64,000 nt of DNA from JAQBQB01 sp963757185. Its GTDB lineage: Bacteria > Gemmatimonadota > Gemmatimonadetes > Gemmatimonadales > Gemmatimonadaceae. The stretch lies in NCBI GenBank assembly GCA_963757185.1, contig CAVWQI010000005.1:124001-188000 (forward strand), given 5' to 3'. Position numbers and translations under genes: made by a program. The notes beneath the pieces are model-generated. The model had not been told where the DNA came from, did not search any database, and saw only the letters and a program-made list of their open reading frames with translations. This document shows, piece by piece, positions 12,163 through 24,879 of the stretch. Within the stretch, counting starts at the first letter, position 1, and each line of letters begins with the position of its first letter.

Positions 12163-13473
12163 TCACGCGATCGCCCGGCGCCCGATCGAGTAGTACTTGA
12201 ACCCGAGCTCCGCCATGCGGTGCAGCGGATAGAGATTCCGTCCGTCCACGATGATGGGGCGCTTGAGCACCTGCTTGATGCGCGCGAAATCCGGGTGACG
12301 GTACTCGTTCCAGTCGGTCACGACGGCCAGCGCGTCGGCGCCCGTCGCCGCCTGATAGCCCGACGCCGCGAACTCGACGCGCGACCCCAATCGGCGCGCC
12401 GCCTCGTCCATCGCGACCGGGTCGTGCGCGACGACCGACGCGCCGGCGGCGAGAAGCTCCTCGATGAGCGTCAGCGCCGGAGCCTCGCGCATGTCGTCGG
12501 TGTTCGGCTTGAACGCCAATCCCCACACCGCAACGCGCATCCCCGCGACGCTGCCGCCAAGGGCCGTGGTCAGCTTCGCGAACATGCGGTGCTTCTGATC
12601 GTCGTTGACCGCCTCGACCGCTTCGAGAATGCGCAGGCAGGTCGCCTCGTCGCGGGCGGTCTTCACGAGCGCCTTCACGTCCTTGGGGAAGCACGAACCG
12701 CCGTACCCCGGGCCCGGAAAGAGAAAGGCCGATCCGATGCGCTCGTCGCTGCCGATGCCCTTGCGGACCACGTCCACGTTCGCGCCGACGCGCTCGCAGA
12801 GCTCGGCGATGTCGTTCATGAAGGAGATGCGAGTCGCCAGCATGGCGTTCGCGGCGTACTTCGTCATCTCGGCGGACGGCAGGTCCATGAAGATGATCGG
12901 CCGGCCCGTGCGCACGAACGGCGCGTACAGCTCGGCCATCACGCTGCGCGCGTGATCCGTCTCGGCGCCGAGCACGACACGGTCCGGCTTCATGAAGTCG
13001 TCGACGGCCGCGCCTTCCTTGAGAAACTCGGGGTTGCTGACGACGTGAAACGGAAAGCGGGCGTGGCGGCCGACGGCCTCGGAGACCTTCGCCGCCGTCC
13101 CGACGGGCACCGTGGACTTCGTGACGACGACCGTCTCGCGCGCCATGCTGCGGCCGATCGTCTCGGCGACGCCCAGCACGTAGCGCAGGTCGGCGGAGCC
13201 GTCTTCGTCCGGCGGTGTGCCGACGGCGATGAACACCACGTCGGCTCCGGTGATCGCGCCGGCCACGTCGGTGGTGAATGCCAGCCGCCCCGCCGATTGG
13301 TTGCGTGCGACGAGGTGATCGAGACCCGGTTCGTAGATCGGCAGGACGTTCTTGAGCAGTCCCTCGATCTTGGCCGTGTCGACGTCGGCCCCCGTCACCT
13401 GGTTGCCGGTCTCCGAGAGACACGCCCCGACCACGAGGCCGACGTAGCCCGTCCCCACGACTGCGATGTTCAT
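12163..13473 (-). CDS. ugd: UDP-glucose 6-dehydrogenase
   Basis: A 436-residue enzyme of the UDP-glucose/GDP-mannose dehydrogenase family that oxidises UDP-glucose to UDP-glucuronate in two NAD-dependent steps. It has the N-terminal GxGYVG NAD motif (residues 7-12), TKSTVPVGT, NPEFLKEG and the catalytic cysteine in GPGYGGSCFPKD, followed by the GLAFKPNTDDMRE C-terminal block. These motifs match Ugd better than the HexNAc-dehydrogenase subgroup, which is represented by the next gene upstream. Confidence 0.93.
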   Translation of the reverse strand: MNIAVVGTGYVGLVVGACLSETGNQVTGADVDTAKIEGLLKNVLPIYEPGLDHLVARNQSAGRLAFTTDVAGAITGADVVFIAVGTPPDEDGSADLRYVLGVAETIGRSMARETVVVTKSTVPVGTAAKVSEAVGRHARFPFHVVSNPEFLKEGAAVDDFMKPDRVVLGAETDHARSVMAELYAPFVRTGRPIIFMDLPSAEMTKYAANAMLATRISFMNDIAELCERVGANVDVVRKGIGSDERIGSAFLFPGPGYGGSCFPKDVKALVKTARDEATCLRILEAVEAVNDDQKHRMFAKLTTALGGSVAGMRVAVWGLAFKPNTDDMREAPALTLIEELLAAGASVVAHDPVAMDEAARRLGSRVEFAASGYQAATGADALAVVTDWNEYRHPDFARIKQVLKRPIIVDGRNLYPLHRMAELGFKYYSIGRRAIA

Positions 13474-13485
13474 GTCAGCGAATCC

Positions 13486-14838
13486 TCAACGGTCGAATCC
13501 GTTCGAGCGCGCCGAGAGGGACACCACACGCGCCTTCGAGGCGGCGAGACCCGCGGTCACGTTGCGTGAATCGACGATGAGCGACGCGTTGTCCATCACC
13601 ATCTGGTAGTCCACGTCGCGATGGTCGGTGACGATGACGACCGCGTCCGCGGCCGCGACTCGGTCCTTCGTGAGCGCGACTCCTTTGCGAACGTGACCGT
13701 CCTCCCGCACGCTGTCGATGTGCGGGTCATGGTATTCGACGGACGCGCCGTGCTCCTCGAGCAGGCGGATCACGTCGAGGGCCGGGCTCTCGCGGACGTC
13801 GTCGATGTCTCGCTTGTACGCGACGCCGAGGACGAGGACGCGGCTGCCGTTCACGGGTTTGCGGTCCACGTTGAGCGCGTGCGAGACCTTCTCGACGACG
13901 AAGGCGGGCATCTGGCTGTTGATCTCGCTCGCCAGGTCGATGAAGCGCGTCTTGTAGTTCAGCGTGCGCATCTTCCACGCGAGGTAGTGTGGATCGAGCG
14001 GGATGCAGTGGCCGCCGATCCCCGGCCCCGGCGTGAACTTCATGAACCCGAACGGCTTGGTGGCCGCGGCCTCGATCACTTCCCAGACGTCGACGCCGAG
14101 CTTGTCGCAAACGATGGCCATCTCGTTCACGAGACCGATGTTCACCGACCGGAAGGTGTTCTCGAGGAGCTTGGTGAGCTCCGCGGCCTCCGGCGACGAC
14201 ACGCGCACCGTGGTATCGATGCAGCTCGTGTAGAGCGCCATCGCGAGCTCGGTGCAGCTCGACGTGATCCCGCCGACGACCTTGGGCGTATTCTTGGTCT
14301 GGTAGACCGGGTTTCCCGGATCGACGCGCTCCGGGCTGAACGCCACGAACACGTCCTCCCCCACCACGAATCCTCTCGCCTCGAGCGCCGGCATGAGGAT
14401 CTCGCGCGTGGTGCCCGGATATGTCGTGCTTTCGAGTACGACGAGCGTTCCCTTTCGCGCCTGTCGCGTCGCCGTCTCGGCGGCGGAGATCACGTAGCTC
14501 ATGTCGGGATCGCGCGTCTTGCTGAGCGGCGTCGGCACCGCGATGGAGATCGCCTCCGTTTCGGCGAGGCGCGTCTCGTCGGTCGTCGCTTGGAACTTGC
14601 CGCTCTTGACGAGCGCGGCGATGTCCGCGGCGGCGACGTCCTGGATGTGCGACTCGCCGCGCATGAGGAGCGCGACGACCCGCTCGCTGACGTCGAACCC
14701 GACCACCCGAAAACCCGCTTTCGCGAATTCGACCGCGAGCGGCAGGCCGACGTATCCGAGGCCGATCACGCCGACGACGGCGCTCCGGTCCTCGATCTTC
14801 GCTAGAAGCCGATCCTTCGTGGTCGACTCAGCGGCCAT
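13486..14838 (-). CDS. wbpA: UDP-N-acetyl-D-glucosamine 6-dehydrogenase (WbpA-type)
   Basis: A 450-residue nucleotide-sugar dehydrogenase of the UDP-HexNAc subgroup: GLGYVGLPLAVEFA at the N-terminus, ESTTYPGTT, FSPERVDPGN, the catalytic cysteine in GPGIGGHCIPLDPHYLAWK, and GVAYKRDIDDVRESP. It should convert UDP-GlcNAc to UDP-GlcNAc-uronate, the first step of the WbpA/B/E/D route. The ATG at 14838 overlaps the aminotransferase stop by 11 bp. The frame is open further upstream, but that part has no family similarity. Neighbours 14828-17707 supply the other three steps. Confidence 0.9.
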   Translation of the reverse strand: MAAESTTKDRLLAKIEDRSAVVGVIGLGYVGLPLAVEFAKAGFRVVGFDVSERVVALLMRGESHIQDVAAADIAALVKSGKFQATTDETRLAETEAISIAVPTPLSKTRDPDMSYVISAAETATRQARKGTLVVLESTTYPGTTREILMPALEARGFVVGEDVFVAFSPERVDPGNPVYQTKNTPKVVGGITSSCTELAMALYTSCIDTTVRVSSPEAAELTKLLENTFRSVNIGLVNEMAIVCDKLGVDVWEVIEAAATKPFGFMKFTPGPGIGGHCIPLDPHYLAWKMRTLNYKTRFIDLASEINSQMPAFVVEKVSHALNVDRKPVNGSRVLVLGVAYKRDIDDVRESPALDVIRLLEEHGASVEYHDPHIDSVREDGHVRKGVALTKDRVAAADAVVIVTDHRDVDYQMVMDNASLIVDSRNVTAGLAASKARVVSLSARSNGFDR

Positions 14839-15940
14839 AGAATTCTCTGATGGTGGCGATGACCTCGTCCTGCTGCGCGCGCGCCAACTCGGGATAGATC
14901 GGCAGCGACAGCACCTCGTTCGCGGCGCGCTCCGACTCCGGGCACGCGCCCTTCTTGTAGCCGAGGTACTCGAAGCACGGTTGCAGGTGGAGAGGCAGCG
15001 GGTAGTAGATCGCGTTGCCGATGCCGCGTTCCTTGAGGAAACTCTGGAGCGTTTCCCGGCGGTCGGCGCGAATCGTGTACTGGTTGAAAATCGACTCGTT
15101 GGCGGGATCGACGATCGGGGTGACCACGCCGTCGACGCCACCCAGCGCCTCGTCGTAGTACGCGGCGTTGCTGCGGCGCTTGGCGCTCCACGCCTGGAGG
15201 TGAGGCAGCTTGGCGCTCAGAATGGCCGCCTGTAACGCGTCGAGGCGGCTGTTGAACCCGACCTCGTCGTGGAAATACATCTTCGCGCCGCCATGCATGC
15301 GGAGACGCTTGAGACGCGAGGCGATCGCTTCGTCCTGCGTCACCATCATCCCCCCGTCGCCGAACGCGCCGAGGTTCTTGGACGGGAAGAAGCTGAACGT
15401 GCCGATGGTCGCGACTTCGCCGGCCATTCGCCATTCGCCGTCGATGGAACGCCGCGCGCCGATGGTCTGCGCCGCGTCTTCGATGACAGGGACGCCCCGC
15501 ATCGCCGTCATCACGCTTTCGATCGGCGCCATCTGACCGAACAGGTCGACCGGCATCACGGCCTTGGTGCGCGAGGTACGCGCCGCGGCGGCCGCCTCGG
15601 GGAGGATGTTGAAGGTACCCGGGTCAATGTCCACGAACACCGGCCGTCCGCCGGCGTTGTGAATCGTGCCCGCCGTGGCGAAAAACGTGAACGGCGTGGT
15701 GATGACCTCGTCGCCCGGACCGACGTCCAGCGCGCGCAGCGCCAGCAGCAGCGCGTCGGTGCCGCTCGCGCATCCGACGGCGTACTTCGTGTGCGACAGG
15801 GCCGCAACCTCGCGCTCGAGTCGCTCGACCGGCGCGCCCAGAATGAACAGCTGCGACTCGACGATGCCCGAGATCGCCTGGCTGATCTCGTCGCGAATCG
15901 TCTCGTGTTGCGCCCGCAAATCCAGCAGTGGAACCGGCAT
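14828..15940 (-). CDS. wbpE: DegT/DnrJ/EryC1/StrS aminotransferase (WbpE-like)
   Basis: A 370-residue PLP enzyme of the sugar aminotransferase family. The PLP lysine is K188 in SFFPSKNLGAFGDGG. ASGTDALLLAL (about 58-68), IEDAAQTIGA and FNSRLDALQAAIL are family signatures. In this context it would transaminate the 3-keto sugar to UDP-GlcNAc(3NH2)-uronate, as WbpE does. Gap to the oxidoreductase upstream is about 70 bp; it overlaps the dehydrogenase downstream. Confidence 0.9.
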   Translation of the reverse strand: MPVPLLDLRAQHETIRDEISQAISGIVESQLFILGAPVERLEREVAALSHTKYAVGCASGTDALLLALRALDVGPGDEVITTPFTFFATAGTIHNAGGRPVFVDIDPGTFNILPEAAAAARTSRTKAVMPVDLFGQMAPIESVMTAMRGVPVIEDAAQTIGARRSIDGEWRMAGEVATIGTFSFFPSKNLGAFGDGGMMVTQDEAIASRLKRLRMHGGAKMYFHDEVGFNSRLDALQAAILSAKLPHLQAWSAKRRSNAAYYDEALGGVDGVVTPIVDPANESIFNQYTIRADRRETLQSFLKERGIGNAIYYPLPLHLQPCFEYLGYKKGACPESERAANEVLSLPIYPELARAQQDEVIATIREFYGR

Positions 15941-16009
15941 GACTTCCAGCGTGAAGTGTTCGAAAGAATCAGGACCAGACTTGAAGGATCACGGGGGCGG
16001 CGGCCTCAG

Positions 16010-17086
16010 TCAACGAACGCCCGCGCTCTCGTCGCGCCGGGGGATCAGCACCTCGCGCATCATGCGGTCGGATTCGTAGATCCCCAGGATCAACTCGAGC
16101 GACTTGCGCCCGGCGCGTCCGTCCGTCTCCGGCCGCGCCTCGCCGCGCAGCACCGCGAGCACGTTGCGGTAATACCCCTCGTGCCCGAAGCCGTACACGT
16201 TCGGCGGATTCGTGCTCGACGACTCGACGAGCTTGTCGTCGGGATCGGCGTCGGCGAAGTCCCAGTGCTCGATCTTGTTCACCGCGGTCCCGCCGATCTT
16301 CACCGATCCGCGCTCGCCGAGGATCGTGATCGAGCCCTCGAGGTTCCTCGGGTAGGTCAGCACATTCACCTCGATGACGCCGAGCGCGCCGGAGCGGAAC
16401 TTGAGGATCGCGATGCCGGAGTCCTCGGCCTCGATGCGCCGCGCTTGCGTCGCCGTCTTGGCCATCACGCTCTCGACGGGGCCGACGAGCCACTGAATCA
16501 AGTCGACGTAGTGCGAGGCTTGATTCATGATCGCGCCGCCGTCGAATTCCCACGTGCCGCGCCACGGTTCGGCGTCGTAATACTCCTGCGGCCGCTGCCA
16601 GCGCACGGTCACGTTCGCGAGGTAGATGCGGCCAAAGCGCTCCTTGTCGATGGCGCGCTTGACCAACTGAATCGGCGGATTGAGGCGATTCTGCTTGACG
16701 ACGAACAGTTGCACGCCGGCCGCCTCGCAAGCGCGCATGAGGCTGTCGGCCTGCGCGAGGGACAGCGCCATCGGCTTCTCGCTCACGACGTGCTTGCCCG
16801 CGCGCGCCACGACGGCGCCTTGCGCCGCGTGCAAACCGGACGGCGTGCAGATCGACACGACGTCGATCTCGGGCCCGGATGTCTTGAGCATCTCGTCGAG
16901 CGTCCTGTACCACGGGACGCCTTGCGCTTCGCCGGCACTTTGCGCGCGCGCGGCGTCAATGTCGCACACGGCGGTCACCACAAGGCCGTCGACTTTCTTG
17001 AGCGCCTCGAAGTGGGTCTTGCTGATGCGGCCGCATCCGACCAGCGCGATGCGGAAGGATCGTGTGGACAGGTCGTCTTCGTTCAT
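16010..17086 (-). CDS. wbpB: Gfo/Idh/MocA oxidoreductase (WbpB-like)
   Basis: A 358-residue NAD-dependent oxidoreductase with an N-terminal Rossmann motif (IALVGCGRISKTHFEAL) and the conserved EKP (SEKPMALS) of the Gfo/Idh/MocA family. WbpB oxidises the C3 hydroxyl of UDP-GlcNAc-uronate, coupled to WbpE. The ATG at 17086 overlaps the acetyltransferase stop (ATGA), which fixes the start. The FDGGAIMNQASHYVDLIQWLVG segment is typical of the sugar-nucleotide subgroup. The assignment to WbpB rests on the neighbours. Confidence 0.87.
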   Translation of the reverse strand: MNEDDLSTRSFRIALVGCGRISKTHFEALKKVDGLVVTAVCDIDAARAQSAGEAQGVPWYRTLDEMLKTSGPEIDVVSICTPSGLHAAQGAVVARAGKHVVSEKPMALSLAQADSLMRACEAAGVQLFVVKQNRLNPPIQLVKRAIDKERFGRIYLANVTVRWQRPQEYYDAEPWRGTWEFDGGAIMNQASHYVDLIQWLVGPVESVMAKTATQARRIEAEDSGIAILKFRSGALGVIEVNVLTYPRNLEGSITILGERGSVKIGGTAVNKIEHWDFADADPDDKLVESSSTNPPNVYGFGHEGYYRNVLAVLRGEARPETDGRAGRKSLELILGIYESDRMMREVLIPRRDESAGVR

Positions 17087-17703
17087 TTGCGGGCCTCCGC
17101 CCTTTCCACCGACCCCACAGGCGTTCCCCGCGCGATCTCGCGGATGGCGTCGCCGACTCGTTCGTACGTCGTGCCGCACGCCTCGCAGCGGCCCTCGCCG
17201 CGGTCGGAGAGACGCTCGCCGCACTGGCACATCCACCCGATGCGTCGCGCCGGCACGCCGGCCATGAGCGCGTACGGCTGCACGTCCTTCGTCACGACCG
17301 CGCCCGCTCCGACGAACGCGTATTCGCCCGAGCGTGACGCCGCAGACGATCGTCGCGTTGGCGCCGATCGAGGCACCGCGACGCACGAGCGTGCGTCGAT
17401 ATTCGTCGCGCCGCGGCACATGGCTCCGCGGGTTCATCACGTTCGTGAACACCATCGACGGGCCGCAAAACACGTCGTCCTCCAGCTCCACGCCCTCGTA
17501 GATCGAGACGTTGTTCTGGATCTTGCAGTTCCGTCCCATTCGCGTCCCGTTCATCACGACGACGTTCTGGCCCAGGCTGCAGCGCTCGCCGATCACGGCA
17601 CCGGGCATGACGTGGCAGAAATGCCAGATCTTCGTTCCAGCGCCGACGACCGCTCCTTCGTCCACATACGCCGACTCGTGGATGAACACCCCGCCCTCAC
17701 CGG

Positions 17704-17707
<4 letters not shown>
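17083..17707 (-). pseudogene. wbpD: N-acetyltransferase WbpD-like, frameshifted
   Basis: A left-handed beta-helix (hexapeptide-repeat) acetyltransferase split between two frames. The N-terminal part (HESAYVDEGAVVGAGTKIWH to ATIVCGVTLG) is in one frame. The rest (EYAFVGAGAVVTKDVQPYAL, then GWMCQCGERL and a CEACG zinc-ribbon-like end) is in another. The length (625 bp) is one base more than a multiple of three. The break falls at a three-base C run on the + strand (17327-17329); dropping one base restores LGEYAFVGAGAVV. It may be a real lesion or a sequencing error. The GTG start at 17707 overlaps the carB stop (GTGA) and has AGGAG seven bases upstream. WbpD would acetylate the 3-amino group and complete the pathway. 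Confidence 0.85.
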
Positions 17708-20956
<3,249 letters not shown>

Positions 20957-20973
<17 letters not shown>

Positions 20974-21946
20974 GTGCGGTGACCGAGGCGGAGCCGTGAG
21001 TGCGGAGCAAGTCGTCGATGATGTCGAGGTGCGTCTTGCGGGGCGCCCAGCCGGTCTCGCGCGCCAGCTTCGCGGGCGAGCCGATGAGCGTCGGGATGTC
21101 GGTTGCGCGCACGAGCGCGGCGTCAGTCGAAATGTCGGCGCGCACGCCCGCTCGGTGCAAGACGTCGGTGGCCAGTTGCCGGGCCGTCACGCCGCGTCCG
21201 CTCGCCACGTTGTACGACTCGCCCGGCCGCCCGTGCTCGGCCAGAGACAGGTAAGCGTCGACGACGTCGTCCACGTGCACGTAGTCGCGCGTCACGTCGT
21301 TCCCCAACGCGAGGCGAGGCGCCGCGCCGTCGGCGATGTCGCGCACGCGCGCGACCAGCGACGGAAGCAGGTACTGCGCGCCGTGGCCGATCCCGGAGTG
21401 GTTGAAGCTGCGCACGCAAACGACCCGGACGTCCGTGGCGCGAAAGATCTGCAACGCGATCGTCTCCTGCGCCGCCTTCGACGCGCCGTAGGTGCTGACG
21501 GGCCGTTGCTCGGCTGACTCGTCGAGCGGCATCTCGGACTCGTCGTGCCTTCCGTACTGCACGCCGCTGCCGACGATCAGCACCACCGGGTCGAGCGTCC
21601 CCGCGGCGCGGCGCCGCGCCACCGACGAAAGCAGCCGCACCGCGCCAAGCACGTTCACGTCGTACGCCGTCGTAGGCGACCGGTCCGCGTCGGGCGGAAA
21701 GCTCACGCCCGCGAGGTGAAACACGACGTCCGGCTTGCTCGCCTCGATCGCCGCGTCCAGCGCATCGCCGTCGCGAACGTCGGCCGCGAACCAGCGGGCC
21801 GCTCCGCGCTCGTCGGCCGTGAGAATCGGCGGGCCGGCGAACGCGTCACCGAGCCCCGCGAGGTCGACGCCGTCGCCGCGCCGCAACAGCGATCGTGCCA
21901 GCCACTGACCGACGAACCCGGCCCCGCCGGTCAGCAGAGCACGCAT
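20957..21946 (-). CDS. rmd: GDP-4-keto-6-deoxymannose reductase-like SDR (Rmd/Fcl type)
   Basis: A 329-residue extended SDR with the NAD(P) motif GGAGFVG (residues 7-13) and catalytic YGASK. It starts immediately after the gmd stop, so it should act on the Gmd product, reducing GDP-4-keto-6-deoxymannose to GDP-rhamnose. Rmd is favoured over GDP-fucose synthase because there is no sign of the longer epimerising C-terminus, but this is inferred mainly from context and size. Its end overlaps the carB start by 17 bp. Confidence 0.75.
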
Positions 21947-22912
21947 CTAGCCCCGCGCCTCGTACCGTTTCAGGTCCGCGTCCACCATCATGCGCACGAG
22001 CTCGTCGAAGGTAACGGTCGGCGACCAGCCGAGCTTCTGCGCGGCTTTCGACCCATCGGCGACGAGCAGATCCACCTCGGCCGGTCGGATGAAGCGCGGA
22101 TCCTGGACGACGTACTTCTTGTAGTCGAGACCGATCGCGCCGAACGCGGCGTCGCACAGGTCGCGGACCGAACACGTATGGCCGGTTCCGATCACATAGT
22201 CGTCGGGCTCGTCCTGCTGCAGCATCCGCCACATGGCCTCGACGTAGTCGCCGGCGAATCCCCAGTCGCGGCGCGAGTCCAGGTTGCCGAGCCGCAGCTC
22301 GTTCGCGAGTCCGAGCTTGATGCGCGCCGCGGCGTCGGTGACCTTGCGCGTAACGAACTCCAGGCCGCGCCGCGGGCTCTCGTGGTTGAACAGGATCCCC
22401 GACACCGCGTACAGCCCGAAGCTCTCGCGATAATTCACGGTGATCCAATGCCCGTACACCTTCGCCACGCCGTATGGGCTGCGCGGATAGAACGGCGTCG
22501 TCTCGCGCTGCGGCGACTCGACGACTTTGCCGAACATCTCGCTCGAGCTGGCCTGATAGAACCGCGACTTGGGCGCCGCCTTCTTCATCGCCTCGAGCAT
22601 TCGCGTCACGCCGAGCGCCGTGAACTCACCGGTCAGCACCGGCTGTGACCACGACGTCTGCACGAAGGACTGCGCCGCGAGATTGTAGATCTCGTCCGGT
22701 TTGTGTTCGGCGACGACGTCCGTGAGCGATGTCTGATCCAGGAGATCCGCCGACACCAGCTCCAGCTTGTCGACCAGGTGCGCGATCCGCTCGTAGGGAG
22801 TGGTGGAGCTGCGGCGTACGACGCCCACGACACGGTACCCCTTCGCGAGCAGGAGCTCCGCGAGGTACGAGCCGTCCTGGCCCGTGATGCCGGTGATCAG
22901 TGCGGTAGGCAT
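21947..22912 (-). CDS. gmd: GDP-mannose 4,6-dehydratase
   Basis: A 321-residue extended SDR that converts GDP-mannose to GDP-4-keto-6-deoxymannose. It has TGITGQDGSYLAELLL at residues 7-22, RRSSTTPYERI, the SSSEMFG segment and catalytic SPYGVAKVYGHW, then NHESPRRGLEFVTRK. These are diagnostic of Gmd. It is somewhat shorter than the E. coli protein. First gene of the sugar-nucleotide locus; no clear ribosome binding site precedes the ATG. Confidence 0.94.
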   Translation of the reverse strand: MPTALITGITGQDGSYLAELLLAKGYRVVGVVRRSSTTPYERIAHLVDKLELVSADLLDQTSLTDVVAEHKPDEIYNLAAQSFVQTSWSQPVLTGEFTALGVTRMLEAMKKAAPKSRFYQASSSEMFGKVVESPQRETTPFYPRSPYGVAKVYGHWITVNYRESFGLYAVSGILFNHESPRRGLEFVTRKVTDAAARIKLGLANELRLGNLDSRRDWGFAGDYVEAMWRMLQQDEPDDYVIGTGHTCSVRDLCDAAFGAIGLDYKKYVVQDPRFIRPAEVDLLVADGSKAAQKLGWSPTVTFDELVRMMVDADLKRYEARG

Positions 22913-22919
22913 GGGTCTG

Positions 22920-22986
22920 GACGGGTGCGGAGCACGGAGACGGAGTACGGAGAACTGGAACGAGTGCGGTGACGGAGTGCGGAGCA
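22920..22986. repeat. degenerate CGGAG-rich short repeat
   Basis: Between gmd and the rpmB terminator lies a run of degenerate units built on GTGCGGAG, ACGGAG and GTACGGAG, repeated about eight times with drift. It shows no reading frame and no hairpin of note. It occupies the place where a gmd promoter and leader would be expected. It may be simple sequence drift or part of a dispersed genomic repeat. Confidence 0.5.
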
Positions 22987-23003
22987 GCGCCCAGTCGAAT
23001 ATC

Positions 23004-23032
23004 TAAAAAAAGGGGAGCTTCGAAAGCTCCCC
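23004..23032 (-). terminator. rho-independent terminator after rpmB
   Basis: A perfect 9-bp stem (GGGGAGCTT/AAGCTCCCC, 3-nt loop) at 23012-23032 is followed on the minus strand by a run of seven T (23005-23011). It sits 33 bp after the rpmB stop and closes the ribosomal protein operon. Confidence 0.93.
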
Positions 23033-23065
23033 TTCTTGCTGCCGGTGCGGTGTCGGGACATCGAG

Positions 23066-23284
23066 TTAGGCAACGGCCTGTCCGCGAGGTGCCCGCTTGA
23101 TCTTGCCGGCGGCGAGACACCGCGTGCAGACCTTCACCTTCTGAATCTTGCCGCCGACCATCGTGCGGACGACCTGCAGGTTCGGCTTCCACGTGCGGCG
23201 CGTCTTGTTGTTGGCGTGCGAAACGTTGTTGCCGAACGCGACGCCCTTGCCGCAGGTGAAGCACTTGTGGCGTTGAATGGCCAT
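23066..23284 (-). CDS. rpmB: 50S ribosomal protein L28
   Basis: A 72-residue L28. It has two CxxC pairs (CFTCG near the N-terminus, CTRC near residue 53), suggesting the zinc-binding form. RHKCFTCGKGVAFGNNVSHANNKTRR is the typical start. It lies 4 bp after rplQ and is the last gene of the operon, just before the terminator. Confidence 0.95.
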   Translation of the reverse strand: MAIQRHKCFTCGKGVAFGNNVSHANNKTRRTWKPNLQVVRTMVGGKIQKVKVCTRCLAAGKIKRAPRGQAVA

Positions 23285-23288
23285 TGGT

Positions 23289-23657
23289 CTAGCTCTCCTT
23301 CGCGGCCGGCATGAGCTCGATGCGCGCCATCTCGGCGCCGTCGCCCTTGCGGTGACCGGTCTTCAGAATGCGCGTGTAGCCGCCCTTCCGCTTCGCGAAC
23401 GCCGGACCGACTTCCTGAAAGAGCTTGTCGGCGGTCGCGCGCTTGTGGATGTGGCGGACGGCGAGCCGGCGGTCGTGCAGCGTGCCCGACCGCGCCTTGG
23501 TGATGAGCTTCTCGACGAAGGGGCGCAGCTCTTTGGCCTTGGCCTCGGTCGTCTCGATCGCGCCGTGCTCGATGAGCGACGACGCGAGATTTCGCAGAAG
23601 CGCGAGCTTCTGTTCGCTGGTTCGGCGAAGCTGTCGCCCCGCTTTGCGGTGCCGCAT
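23289..23657 (-). CDS. rplQ: 50S ribosomal protein L17
   Basis: A 122-residue L17 with the family start MRHRKAGRQLRRTSEQKLALLRN and the HDRRLAVRHIHKR and GYTRILKTGHRKGDGAEMA segments. It lies 5 bp after rpoA, as in the standard alpha operon. Confidence 0.97.
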   Translation of the reverse strand: MRHRKAGRQLRRTSEQKLALLRNLASSLIEHGAIETTEAKAKELRPFVEKLITKARSGTLHDRRLAVRHIHKRATADKLFQEVGPAFAKRKGGYTRILKTGHRKGDGAEMARIELMPAAKES

Positions 23658-23662
23658 TGCTC

Positions 23663-24736
23663 TTACTCCTCCATGTCGTCGGGCGCGGCGGCGGCGGCGC
23701 GGCTCGGCGGCGTGCCCTGATCCAGCACGCGGACGCTGCCGTCACCACCCTCCTCGAATCGCATCCCGAAATTCAGGCTTTCACGCTCGAGCAGATCGGC
23801 GATCTCCTGGAGCGACTTTTTGCCAAAGTTCTTGACCTGCAGGATCTGGCTCTCGGTCTGGCGGACCAGATCGCCGAGCGTCCGGATGTTCGAATTCTTG
23901 AGCGAGTTCACCGAGCGGACCGACAACTCGAGGTCGTCGATCGCCGTGCGGAGCAGACCGCCGAGCCGCGCGCCATCGCCCGTGGCCGAGTCGCCGTCGA
24001 AGCCGATCGGGGCGAGCGAGTGCGTGCCGAAGTCGGCGAAGTACTGGAAGTGCGTTTGCGCCAGCGCGGCGGCATAGCTGACCGCCTCTTCCGGCGAAAT
24101 CGTGCCGTTGGTCTCGACCGTGAGCACGAGACGATCATAGTCGGTGCGCTGGCCGACGCGCGTCTCGGCGACGGTGAAGTTGGCGCGTCGAACCGGATTG
24201 TAGATCGAATCGATGCGGACGAGATCGACCGGAAGACCGCGATCGACGGGGTGCTGGTCGGCCTCGATATAGCCGCGACCCTTGTTGACGTACAGGTCGA
24301 CGTTGAGATCGCGGTCGTCCTGGAGCGTGAACAGGTGGTGCCCGGGCTGGATGATGCGAGCTCCGCCGGACGCGGTGATGTCACCCGCGGTGACGGGGCC
24401 GGACTCGGTGCGCGTAATGTGGAGGACGACTTCCTCGACGTCGTCCGCCAGGATCAGCGTCAACGACTTGAGGTTGGCGATGATCTGGTGAACGTCCTCG
24501 ACGACGCCGGGGATGGTCTGATGCTCGTGCACCACGCCATCGATCCGAAATGCCCAGACGGCGGAGCCGCGGAGCGACGAAAGGAGCATGCGGCGCATCG
24601 AGTTGCCGAGCGTGTGGCCGAACCCGCGCTCCAGCGGCTGGAGACGGAACTCGGCGACGTTCGGGTTGTCGTCGCGCTTGGTGGACTCAACGAGCTGCGG
24701 GCGAACGAGCCCGCGGAGATCGATCGTGTTAGGCAT
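23663..24736 (-). CDS. rpoA: DNA-directed RNA polymerase subunit alpha
   Basis: A 357-residue alpha subunit. The N-terminal dimerisation domain shows LERGFGHTLGNSMRRMLLSSLRG and the C-terminal domain shows VRSVNSLKNSNIRTLGDLV with LQVKNFGKKSLQEI, the DNA/activator-contacting helices. The C-terminus continues about 25 residues beyond the usual end. It is separated from rpsD by an unusually long, structured 143-bp gap. Confidence 0.98.
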   Translation of the reverse strand: MPNTIDLRGLVRPQLVESTKRDDNPNVAEFRLQPLERGFGHTLGNSMRRMLLSSLRGSAVWAFRIDGVVHEHQTIPGVVEDVHQIIANLKSLTLILADDVEEVVLHITRTESGPVTAGDITASGGARIIQPGHHLFTLQDDRDLNVDLYVNKGRGYIEADQHPVDRGLPVDLVRIDSIYNPVRRANFTVAETRVGQRTDYDRLVLTVETNGTISPEEAVSYAAALAQTHFQYFADFGTHSLAPIGFDGDSATGDGARLGGLLRTAIDDLELSVRSVNSLKNSNIRTLGDLVRQTESQILQVKNFGKKSLQEIADLLERESLNFGMRFEEGGDGSVRVLDQGTPPSRAAAAAPDDMEE

Positions 24737-24879
24737 GTGATGATGTTCCTGAGGTCTTGCCGGTTGCCCGGCATCGCTCTGCCCCGCCCCTTACGCGCGG
24801 CAGACTCGAGGGGGAGTAAGGGTCCCGACCGATGCTGCGGTACTGACCTGCTTGGACCAGCGCGCGGCGCGCGCTCAGG
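24737..24879 (-). other. structured rpsD-rpoA spacer
   Basis: There is no gene here. Read on the minus strand, a strong hairpin overlaps the rpsD stop: inner 7-bp stem at 24859-24875 and outer arms GACCTG/CAGGTC at 24845-24850 and 24876-24881. A second inverted repeat, CCCTTAC/GTAAGGG, spans 24788-24822. Neither is followed by a T run, so these look like mRNA processing, stability or regulatory structures rather than terminators. Confidence 0.5.
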